Origin: Trema orientale
Taxonomy: Eukaryota > Streptophyta > Magnoliopsida > Rosales > Cannabaceae
Direction of reading: 5' to 3'
NCBI GenBank assembly: GCA_002914845.1
Contig: JXTC01000192.1
Span: 322,338-386,337, forward strand
Length of the DNA: 64,000 bases
Below are positions 25,057 through 34,260 of the stretch, in pieces; the stretch's first letter is position 1, and every line of letters begins with the position of its first letter. The position numbers and the translations under genes are program-made. The notes beneath the pieces are model-generated. The model had not been told where the DNA came from. It ran no database searches and saw only the letters and a program-made list of their open reading frames with translations.

Positions 25057-26419
25057 ACGTTAAGGCCGAAGGTTCACCTTGATATAGGCACACTCTAATG
25101 GTAAGAGTAATTTAAAGTTGACTTATTACCTTTCTTAAACCTCCGAATACTTGGTTGGTTTAAAATGATTAGGACTCGATCTTATTTATATATTAAACTC
25201 CACATTCCTCAAATAGGATCAAAATATACTTTGGACTCTTAATACTTATAGATTAGACTAATTGGGTTTACTTTCCTTTAACCCTTTTCATAATGCTCTT
25301 ATTGGGTTTACTATTAGTCCATAACAACTTTAGTTGGATAATAGATAAATATCATCCTTAAGTAGCTAAGATCTCTTAATTATTTTGTTCTCCATTAATA
25401 TTACTTAATTAATCACCTCATCTTCAATCATTGGTCTTAATATGACAAGTGGGCCAAATATACTAATGACTACTTATTGTCTTTAAGTTTAAAGTCATAC
25501 TTTGGGCTAAGCATACTACTAAGCTTTCTAACTCTTCTTGTACCCATGATTATACTTGGACTAGACACAATTGTGGGTGTAAGACTATCATTGCTTATCA
25601 TAAATTTTATGTCTTAAACTTAGGCTAATCTTTTCTTATTCAACTGAAAGATCTAAAATATGATTTATTGGATATCTTTACACTAAAATTCCAACCCAAA
25701 ATTTCAGGTTTTATTATTTACATTTTTGCCTTTAAGTCTTAAGATTTTTAACAATTATGTCCTCTAAGATTAAATTTTGAGTTATAGCTTATCTTTTTGC
25801 TAAGAATTTATTTTTGAACCTTAGAATATTTTCGAAAACAACCCAAAATAGTTTTTCCATGGATTTGACCCATATTTTGCAAAAATTATGCTTTTGACAA
25901 AAAAAATTCAAAACTTGGTACTCTCTTCTCTTGGTTAATGCTCTTAAACTCTAGAGATTTTAGAGAAAAGAAATGAATGATGGATAATATACTATAATAT
26001 TTTCGGTTCGGAAGAAAGAAAGGTAGAAAAACTTTTTCTTCTAGTTTTCTTTTAAAGAAAGGATGATAGGAAATGGATATAATTTTGGCTAAGTGAATCG
26101 AAGGATGAGTATGGATTCTCAAGTGCCAAATAAAGGGTTGCTTTTATGGCCCATCCTCGGGAGGTATCCAATAATGTATCAGTTTCACATTTCTCCAATA
26201 ATCCAAGCATGATTACTTACTAATTTTATCTATACATCTTTTTTCTACTCCACTATCACATCTTTTAACTATTTCAAGAACACATTTTTCTTTAGTCCAT
26301 TTTCTCTCATCTACTACTTTTGTCTTGTCTCTAATTTCTTCTCTGTTTGAGTTATTTAGAATCTAATGCTACTAACTCCCAAAGAAAATCTTTACTAATA
26401 TTTATACTTTAATTTTTTG
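25057..26419. other. Stretch without a recognised feature
   Basis: AT-rich non-coding sequence. The minus frame at 25886-26122 has no recognisable domain. I see no bounded repeat. Confidence 0.4.
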
Positions 26420-26800
26420 AATTATTTCAGAGATAAAAACCACCAACTAATTTGTCTATGATTTCCTCTTTGAAATTAATGTCACAAACTCCAAAATTTT
26501 CTACTAACTTTATCTTTTTTCTTTACATTTTTCTACAACTTATTTCTACCTTTGGATTGACCTTGTCTACTTAATCTCTACCTTTGATTTCTTGGTGTTA
26601 TCTCCTCCATTAATTTATTTGCCTACTTGATCTTCAACTTTAATCTCTTGGTGTTTTCTTCACCATTGAATAATTTTGTCTATTTGATCTCCGACTCTAG
26701 TCTCTTATTGATTCCTACACCATTGACTGGTGTTATCTACTTAATCTTCGCCATCAATTTCTTGATAATTTCTACACTATTGATTGAATTTGTTTAAATC
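26420..26800 (+). repeat. Degenerate tandem repeat, unit about 62-66 bp, about five units
   Basis: The phrase 'tctacttgatct(c/t)c(a/g)ac', then a T-rich 'ctcttggtgtt', then 'tcctccaccattga' returns about every 62-66 bases from roughly 26540 to 26790, with weaker units to the left. It is strongly pyrimidine-biased on the + strand and has no coding sense. Confidence 0.6.
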
Positions 26801-27495
26801 CTAGCTCTCTAAAATGTAATGTTTCAAACTATGGTGTCACAATTATCTTAAATAATAAAGAGATACTTTCTAAGTGGTCTAATGGAATTTCTTAATTTTA
26901 TGAATGCTTTTGAGACTTAATAATGTCACTTTTAATTCCAAGTGTCCTTAAGTCATCTTGGTATGCATATGATTTTCATTAGTATTAATTTCTTATAAGG
27001 AAAAACCAACTTATTATTTCCAAGTTTAAAACAAGGAATTATTAGGGTTTATTACATAAAACAATTAACATAATAATCATACTGCCAATATAAATTCATG
27101 CATCAAGAAAATAACTTTCATTAAGAGATCATAAAAGTTAGTTCTTAATCAGTCCACTTTAGTTACTATCTAGGATTTTCTAGGGGTTTACATTAACGTA
27201 ACACACAAAAGAAGGCCTAGGAGGAGAATTCAGCCAGCCATAGGGTTTAGGTTGGCCGAAATTACATAATGCCCTAAAGGGCTTGGCAGTGGACTCTAAA
27301 GGCCTATTGCCTTTTCCAGCCTATTTCTTCTTTTATGTCCATTAGATAATTAAGATTTGCATGTATACCTTATTGAATACTAATTGGAGCTAGGTAAAAT
27401 TATTATTTTACCTCTCTAATTATATCTTTCATCTCCTTGATATAAGACTCTATCTAATGGATGACCAGACTTTCAAAAAGTCTTCAATTAATAAA
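26801..27495. other. Unassigned, possibly LTR-derived stretch
   Basis: Contains a patch of higher GC content at 27205-27320 and the phrase 'ttattagggttta' near 27045, which recalls LTR ends of the copia-like family in this window. The evidence is too weak to bound an element. Confidence 0.3.
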
Positions 27496-28001
27496 GGGCT
27501 AATTACCTTTTTTGTACCTTGTGTTTTGACTATTTGTTCAATTAATTTACGCCTTACATTTTTGTTATCATTAAGATTGATTTTTAGATTTAGAATTTGT
27601 AACAAATTTGTACCCTCTCTAGATCAAATACAATTTTTGACCATTATGTTTATCAAAATACCTTTAAACATTTCAATATATATTTTAAAAGAAATCAAAT
27701 TTAAAATTTATATAAAATTCATAAAATCTTTCATAAATATAATATTCAATTTTTGTATGTTTTTGTATTTTTTAAACTATTTATTCAATATTTTAAATTT
27801 AAACTAAATATTAAAATATGTATTCTTTAAGTTTAAAATGGTGTTTTGGTAAACTCAATGGTCAAAACTGGTATTCGACCCAAAGAAGGTACAAATTTAT
27901 TACAATTTTCAAATATGGAGGGCAATATTGATCATAATTAAAAAGTAAGATATAAATTAAACAAAGAGTCAAAACACAAGGTACAAAAATATAATTATCC
28001 C
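27496..28001. mobile_element. Mutator-like MITE with long terminal inverted repeats
   Basis: The left end ('gggctaattacc', then 'ttttgtaccttgtgttttga') is repeated in reverse complement at the right end ('tcaaaacacaaggtacaaaa', 'aattatccc'). The inverted repeats extend over about 130 bases. Flanking 9-mers ATTAATAAA (27487-27495) and ATCAGTAAA (28002-28010) match at 7 of 9 positions, consistent with a decayed Mutator-type target duplication. The frame at 27457-27807 lies inside it and is not a gene. Confidence 0.75.
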
Positions 28002-28569
28002 ATCAGTAAAATAAAAATTTTATTAATTACTTGGCTAAGATTTAATTCATCCAAGCTCCTATCGCTCCTTAGGATGATATTCACTTCTCTATATAACAGA
28101 GTTATGGATTCTATATCTATAAGCATATGTTCTCATTGCTCATTTGCATTACTAAAATGTAAGGGTTTAGATAGTCAATTTTTTGATCCATACCTTTAAC
28201 ATCTCAAATAATACAAGTTATGAATATAGATTCCATCACTTGTTTCAGGATTAAGAATGACATGCTTAAATTATCAAGTTTATGAAAATATGTTCTTGTC
28301 AACGACACTTATTACGAGAACAAATTTCATATGGTGCTTATTCAATAATTTTATATACCAAGACTTTTTTATATGGTCATAATAATATAGATTAAGACAC
28401 ATTATAAATATACAAAGTCTTGCAATACGATCTAGGAGAAGTAAACAACTTCTCCTGCTAGTTGTGAATAATCTTATTTGATTTAATTGGAGAAAATATT
28501 TATTTCTTAATTTTATTAAATAACTTTATTAAAATATTTCTTTAATAAATAAATTATGGAACCTTTTGA
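28002..28569. other. Stretch without a recognised feature
   Basis: AT-rich non-coding sequence next to the solo LTR at 28570-29413. No domain or bounded repeat is visible. Confidence 0.35.
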
Positions 28570-29413
28570 CATTTAATATTGTTCAATAATCAAAACATTA
28601 TAATAAATACTATAATTGAAATATCAGTTAATTAAATATTTAAAATATTCAATAAATATAATAAATACTTTTGAGCATTATCCTAACATTTAAATATCAA
28701 ACAATCTCAAATTTATTTATGTAACCATGAATTTAGCATATAACTGTTCTATATATGGTAATTAAATTTGTAGATAATTAAATTACTAGTACGGTCCATT
28801 AACATTAAAAATATAATAGCCATATCTTGATTATTAATGTGTTAACATCACAATGAATGTACTTTATATAATATGATTACATAGGACTAGACCAGGCATA
28901 TTTTGAATGTCACATAAATTCTGTTGACTATAACTACAGTAGCATATGCGTTCTACTATTGAAGTGTGGGCCCAATTTTATAGGCACCTAGGTAGGTTTC
29001 TTTTATGTATTATTGTTAATTAATTAGTTAGATTAATTGGTTGCCTTTATAAAGAGAAAACTATACGCATAATTTTCTACAGAGCTTTCATAAACTAGAG
29101 AGAATAAGAAATCAACCTTGCAATATCACGTGGTGAGAATATTGTAATACCACAAAGTATGAGTACTGAGAAATCTATTCGCAATGCTCACATGTTCATC
29201 TTGTAGTGTTCAAGACTTGGACTGAAAGATCGTAATTTAGAAGACCGAAAAGTTAAGATCCGCTGATAGGTTATAAGAGGAATTTGATCAATTCTCTTTA
29301 TGTAATTTGTTTTGTAGGAATCAATAGTATGCACTCATATGATCAACTATTTAGAAAAAATTTTAGAATATTTCTGGACCAATCTTCCACTGCAAATTTT
29401 GATTTTCGAACCA
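28570..29413 (+). mobile_element. Solo LTR of the Ty1/copia-like family, sense on +
   Basis: The phrase 'aattactagtacggtccatt' at about 28783-28802 is the reverse complement of sequence at 20865-20880 in the nested solo LTR, and 'tatgtaaccat' (about 28717) matches the 47662-49468 copy. A TATA-like 'tttataaagaga' is at about 29046. The end 'cttccactgc' (about 29387) parallels the CTTCCGCTGC end of the 2382-bp copy. The right end at 29413 is estimated and the left border is approximate. Confidence 0.6.
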
Positions 29414-29606
29414 AAAGATGCTGCTGTCACGGATGATATAGGCACAATACATTTCCCTGGCTATTTCCCTGGCTAATTAAAGGGACATCTTGAAGTTGTC
29501 AGAACTCTTAAGTCGTCCGGGGCATCCATCAAATCTTCCACTCGAAAGGGACTTTCTAAGTGTCTCACCTAAAACTTGTGAAGTACTTGGTAAAGAGAGG
29601 AGCAAG
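29414..29606 (+). pseudogene. Decayed host coding sequence, 5' piece (unidentified)
   Basis: Coding-like composition, higher in GC than its surroundings. Readable stretches are HLEVVRTLKSSGASIKSSTR and then, after a frame change, SVSPKTCEVLGKERSK up to the CACTA insertion. The reading continues directly at 30985 with SQFEDRSREDP if the transposon and one copy of its AAG duplication are ignored. The protein is not recognised. The serine/lysine-rich style suggests a disordered region. Confidence 0.5.
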
Positions 29607-30984
29607 CACTACTACAAAAAATATTTTCCACGTCACTTATAGGGCGACTTGGTGGAGAAACCACGTCACTTCATAAGCGACGTGAAAACGAGTGACGCAG
29701 TAGCCCTACGTCATACTATGCCGCTTTAAAGCGATGTGGTATATTGGCCTACCATGTCGTCTGTATAAAAAGCGACGTGGTATGCTGGCTTACCACGTCG
29801 CTTGTATAAAAAGTAATGTGGTAAGCCACATATTATCAATTATTAGGATCCTACCATATCGCTTTTGGGAGATACCACGTCACTCCTCCAAGAAGCGACA
29901 TGGTATGTGTCGTCTTTCTCCCCCTGTGTGCTCAGTTGCATACTCGACCGGTGTAGATTATAGCGTTTTAAAAAATCTTAACTACTCCACGGGTCTCCTC
30001 GTAGATCAGACTAATAATACGTGTATTTAGCACTACATCTAGGAGCCAAACGCTAAATCACCAACTTTGTGATCCATTGCCCAAACCCTTACCGTGTTAC
30101 TTTGCTCCTCTCTTGCCTCCCTTTTCATACACCAGCATTATCGATGATGGTCAGAAACCTCAAGAATCTGCACCTAAAAGACCAAAAAAAAAACTAGGAT
30201 AATGCTTGAGGTACCAACTTTTGTACCAAAATTTTAATACCAACACATGTGGCATGTGATTTGTCATTACTCAATTGATGATAATGTTTATTCTATTTAT
30301 GGTAAGTATTAACACACCAATTAGATGATGACAACTTACATACCGCATGTGTTGGTACAAAAAATTTGGTACAAAAGTTGGGACATATAGTGTTATCCAA
30401 AAAACTATACATAAATTTTCAAAGACCTAAAAATTGAAGAAACTGAAATAAGAGAGAAAGGTACTTGAAATTTGAAATTGGTAGAGTTGGAATGAGAAGG
30501 TATTGAAAATTTTGGGTTTGTTCTCATTAGGATTGGGAGACGATTTGGTAGGATTGATGGTTTTGAATGGATGGTCGTGATGAAGTATTTTTTTGAAGGT
30601 GCGGATCGATGAAATGGCTAGTATAAGCCCCTTACCATGTTGCTTTTGCAAAAAGCGGCGTGTTATTAAATAAAATAATATACCAAAAGGCAACGTGGTA
30701 CATGCCACCTACCACGTCGCTCGTTACATAAGCGACATAATACGTGCCCCCTACCATATTGCTTTTGTAGAAAGTGACGCAATATTAAATAAAATAATAT
30801 ACCACGTCGCTTTCTGCAGAAGCGACGTAGTATGTGGATACCACGTCGCTTGATATATAAGCAACGTGGTAGAGCCTGCAATCATGTCACTTTTTAAACA
30901 ACGTGATGTGAGAGCTCAACCATGTCGCTTTTCTTAGAAGACGACGTGATTCAAGTGACGTCGTTGGTCTTTTTTTTAGTAGTA
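29607..30984. mobile_element. Non-autonomous CACTA transposon (1378 bp)
   Basis: It starts with CACTACTACAAAAAA, ends with TTTTTTTTAGTAGTA (inverted match apart from the last base), and is flanked by a perfect 3-bp target duplication AAG (29604-29606 and 30985-30987), the hallmark of CACTA/En-Spm elements. About 350 bases at each end are filled with copies of CCACGTCGC and its complement: exact copies at 29772, 29793, 30712, 30802 and 30841 plus many variants, in inverted pairs. These are the expected transposase-binding subterminal repeats. No transposase is encoded; the frames at 29734, 30427 and 30666 are repeat translations. A MITE is nested at 30197-30398. Confidence 0.93.
30197..30398. 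mobile_element. Mutator-like MITE nested in the CACTA element (202 bp)
   Basis: The arms are inverted repeats: left 'ggataatgcttgaggtacca', then 'acttttgtaccaaaattt'; right, in complement, 'ggataacactatatgtccca', then 'acttttgtaccaaatttt'. A perfect 9-bp duplication AAAAAACTA flanks it (30188-30196 and 30399-30407), typical of Mutator-superfamily insertion. Confidence 0.88.
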
Positions 30985-31320
30985 AAGTCTCAGTTTGAAG
31001 ATAGAAGCAGGGAAGACCCTATCTTGATTTAGCATGCAGTGAAGAAATTTGTTCCTATTTGGAAGAATGTGAAACCTTATCAGAGAAAGGAGATATAAAC
31101 GGTACACAGGAAGTTGAAGAATCTAATCAAAAGTCATCTCTGGAGGAAGATAATTCTCTTAGTGAAGTTGTTGAAGCTACATAAGATAAGTTGGAGGATC
31201 AAAGTTTAAAGAGAAAGGGCAACGAAGACAGTAATAAAGAAGCCACGGCAGAACCCCAAAAAGAAAAAAGTTGTGCTTAGTCATCTAGTAAGTGCAGATA
31301 AGAAACAAGATGATAAAGAA
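30985..31320 (+). pseudogene. Decayed host coding sequence, 3' piece (unidentified)
   Basis: Continues the reading broken by the CACTA element: SQFEDRSREDPILI, then in a neighbouring frame CSEEICSYLEECETLSEKGD, GTQEVEESNQKSSLEEDNSL and LEDQSLKRKGNEDSNKEATA. The residue composition (Glu, Ser, Lys, Asn) is that of a disordered, acidic plant protein segment. At least one frame change and internal stops are present (for example TAG at about 31040 and TAA at 31182). Identity unknown; a retro-copied or translocated gene fragment is possible. Confidence 0.5.
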
Positions 31321-32450
31321 AGTGTGTAGGGTAAGTGGCCTTTTTCTGGCATCTAATATGTACAGCTAAGCAGGATTTTGTCACTCTTTGGTGCTTTGTT
31401 TTGATCTTTTTCTTAGATGTATGACTTGTTACAGATACCTTCTTAACTTTTATAGTAACTTCCTTGGCAAAGTTTGTTCCAATTATTTTCTATCCCAACA
31501 TTGTTGTACTTTAAAAAAGATGTTGCTAACACCCCTCTCATAGACATCATTTTCCATTCTGGTCCTCCATATCAAAGCACAAAAAATTTTGGTAGATGGA
31601 AAATTTTAAAAAAACCCATCTATTTGCAACAGATTTCTGAAAAGAAAAAGCAAATCTTATATAATCAGAGATCTAAGAAAGAAGCTCAGGAGACAGTGAC
31701 AGAGATAGAAAGTTTTTTGGGAGGGGCATATACTAAATCTTTTTAGCTAATTTTGAAACACATTACTTAATATAGACCAATATAGAATTAAAAAGAGTAT
31801 TCAAAATTATCCAAAAGAAAAATTAGACTAAGTGAGTCAAAAGAAAAATTATCCAAAATGAAGGCAAATTATATTATTTCCAAATAATATAAGTAAATTC
31901 CAGATTTAAAAAAAAATAATGAGTCTCGTTAAGGGCATTATTAAATTGTTTTTATAAAATGGAGGCAAAAAATGTAAATATAAAACTTCAAGGGGACAAA
32001 TAGAGGACAAAATTGGAATTTACAAATAAAATTGGGGGTAAAAATATAATTCTCAAAAAATGAGAGGGCCACCGCCCCCAGGCCTCCGTCTATGCTAGGA
32101 GAGAACATGCATGCCAAAAGATCACCGGTCGAAAATTGGAAGGCCTTGCGACAATTGTTTATTTGCTGAGGCGCTTCATGCATCAGGGGAAGGCAGCAGT
32201 ACGAGGACGGTTAAAGAGACCAAACAGGGGAAGAACGAAATAGACAAGAAAGAGCAGAAGTAGATAGTCATTGGGTCCGCAGGAGAGAAAAAGTCAAAGG
32301 AGACAAGAAGTCCAAGACATGTAGCATAAGAGAGGGAGGGGGGGAAGGTGTTAATTTTATGTGCGTGAGATTCAACATAATACGCCAAAATAACTACAAC
32401 AACGAACAGTAACTAAAGACAGAATAACTTCTTGACGATCAGTATTTTAC
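31321..32450. other. Intergenic stretch with a repeat-like block
   Basis: About 31920-32105 on the minus strand (from 'tagacggaggcctgggggcg' onwards, through 'attttttgcctccattttat') resembles 39757-40080 on the + strand, which begins 'cgcggagccaaaagaggca'. That suggests two copies of one interspersed repeat in opposite orientation. The frame at 31474-31746 is A/T-rich with no domain. Confidence 0.4.

Positions 32451-32453
<3 letters not shown>

Positions 32454-32504
<51 letters not shown>
32454..32504 (+). repeat. (ATT)n microsatellite
   Basis: An uninterrupted run of about 17 TTA/ATT units. Confidence 0.97.
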
Positions 32505-32505
<1 letters not shown>

Positions 32506-33029
32506 GATTGTTAACCCAATCACACAACATGCATGGGTGAATACTCCAATGATATTATTTAAGCAAATGTAGAAATAAATATAAAATGATATTACCTTTT
32601 TTTTTTTTTTTGGCTTAGAAAAAATGATATTACTTAACTATACGTGCCTTTCACGTGGCTTACGGTGCCGTTAATCCATCTTGATGACGTTTTCACTTTC
32701 AATTCAATTCAATGGAGATTCGGTTCCCATGCAAAATAAATAAATAAAATAGCTAATCCAATTGGATGGGGGTGTTTTCGGACATACTGTAAAAGTTTCC
32801 GAGAGAGGATAAAAAGTAATTAACTAATAAATTATTTGTTTATTCAATAATTAGTTAATATTATAAGTGGATCCAATGTGATTGGGTTAACATATCTAAT
32901 CATAGTTCGATTAACCAAATCACACATCATGGTCGATGTCACCCTATGATGTCACATACAAATAAACAATCAATAGTTGTTGATTAATTTAATATTGCGA
33001 ATCAATTATTTATTTAAGTATTAAATAGT

Positions 33030-33210
33030 TTTTTTTTTTCAATAAAAGCTGGTTATAAGTTAGAAAGTGGCATACCCTAATAACTTTGGAGAAGTTCGAC
33101 AACCTGCGTTTTATGCAGGATCTCTCATTGTGGATCGCCTAGCAAAAGAAACTACTTGAACTCATGACCTTAAGCTCATGTGGCAAAGGTTTCAACCTCT
33201 CCGTTGTAGT
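33030..33210 (-). mobile_element. tRNA-derived SINE, Au-like
   Basis: On the minus strand the sequence reads from an A-box-like 'aacggagaggttgaaacct' through 'aggtcatgagttcaag' (B-box position; compare GGTTCGANNCC) to a 3' A-tract (complement of the T-run 33030-33040). The order 'tttgccacatgagctt', 'aggtcatgagttcaag', 'gtttcttttgc', 'cctgcataaaacgcaggtt' parallels the plant Au SINE. It is diverged and target duplications are unclear. Confidence 0.5.
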
Positions 33211-33396
33211 TAATTAATTGTTAATTATGTAACTTAATTGGTTGAACTTGACCGAAGCCTAATTGTGCTAGATAATGTATGAACTTGAGCCTTTATCATC
33301 ATGTCGGATAGGAGTTGATAAACTTAGATAATTAGTGTATTTTTTTTAAAAAACTAATTAGACGTAGAAATAAAATGAGTTGACGATATTAATAGC

Positions 33397-33896
33397 CTTT
33401 GAATTATAGTACTTGTTGTAGCCGTCTCTTGAATTTTCAATTTATATAGTAATGCTTACTAAATTATGTTATTGTTGCAACAATTATTATTTTGTCACAA
33501 TCTGTTAAATATTGAACAAAAATAAGTCATTACAAAGCTCACGGTTTGATAACTATGGTCGAGAATGTGATTTTAAATTTTTAACTTATACGGTAGACCA
33601 TGAAGACTTATACTCATTGCAGCAATGACAATTTTTTTTCAAAAGCCATTAAAATTTTTAACATAAATGACATATGCGCAAAGTGTAAAATTTAGTAACT
33701 ATGGCTAAAAGTTAGATTCTAACTCATAGAAGTAAATATGCCCAACTATACCTTTCGTCTATGACTATTTTCTATTACAAAAATCTAACAGTCCGTGACT
33801 AATGGCCATTATTGCAATAATTACATAATTCAAGGGTCATTACTATATAAGTTTAAAATTTGAAGAACAAAATGATACAATCAGTATAATTCAAAG
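33397..33896. mobile_element. Terminal-inverted-repeat MITE, about 500 bp
   Basis: The left end 'ctttgaattatagtacttgt', then 'tatatagtaatg', is mirrored at the right by the complement of 'ctttgaattatactgattgt', then 'tatatagtaatgacccttg'. Inverted repeats extend about 100 bases. No internal coding. The target duplication is not clear. Confidence 0.65.
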
Positions 33897-34154
33897 ATGA
33901 TTACTTTATTTAAACCCATATAAATTTATTAAAATCCTTTTGTCTTTTTGTGAAGTCGACAATCAAATTCAATTAATCAGTGAAAAATAGTTAATTGAAT
34001 ACCTTATTATTGATAAAATTAACTTGGTTAAAGATAACCATAGTTATTAGTTAAGTTGAGTTAGATATTTTACCAGGGTAAATTAAACTAAGGATGGTTA
34101 CGGGGTGTGCTTTTGGATTAGTTGAAGACTAATAGAAGTATCCCCACCCCTTCC

Positions 34155-34260
34155 TACATATATTTATATGCTGGGAGGCAAACGCCTTATCTTACCACTG
34201 GATAATTAGATTTGTGTATCACTTGACAACTAGATTTGTGTATCACTTCTCTTTGCCAAA
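34155..34260 (+). promoter_or_regulatory. Core promoter and 5' UTR of the vWA gene
   Basis: A TATA-like 'tatttatatg' sits at 34163-34172, about 90 bases before the ATG. A 24-bp tandem duplication ('tagatttgtgtatcactt' at about 34207 and 34231) lies just before the start codon. The block from about 34085 to 34190 is repeated in diverged form at 42205-42310. Confidence 0.6.

Noticed and set aside
27457-27807. 116-residue hydrophobic frame on +
   Set aside because: It starts outside and runs through a MITE (27496-28001). It is AT-driven, with no domain or splice context.
29734-30030. 98-residue frame on + and related minus frames at 30427-30881
   Set aside because: They translate the CCACGTCGC subterminal repeats of the CACTA element.
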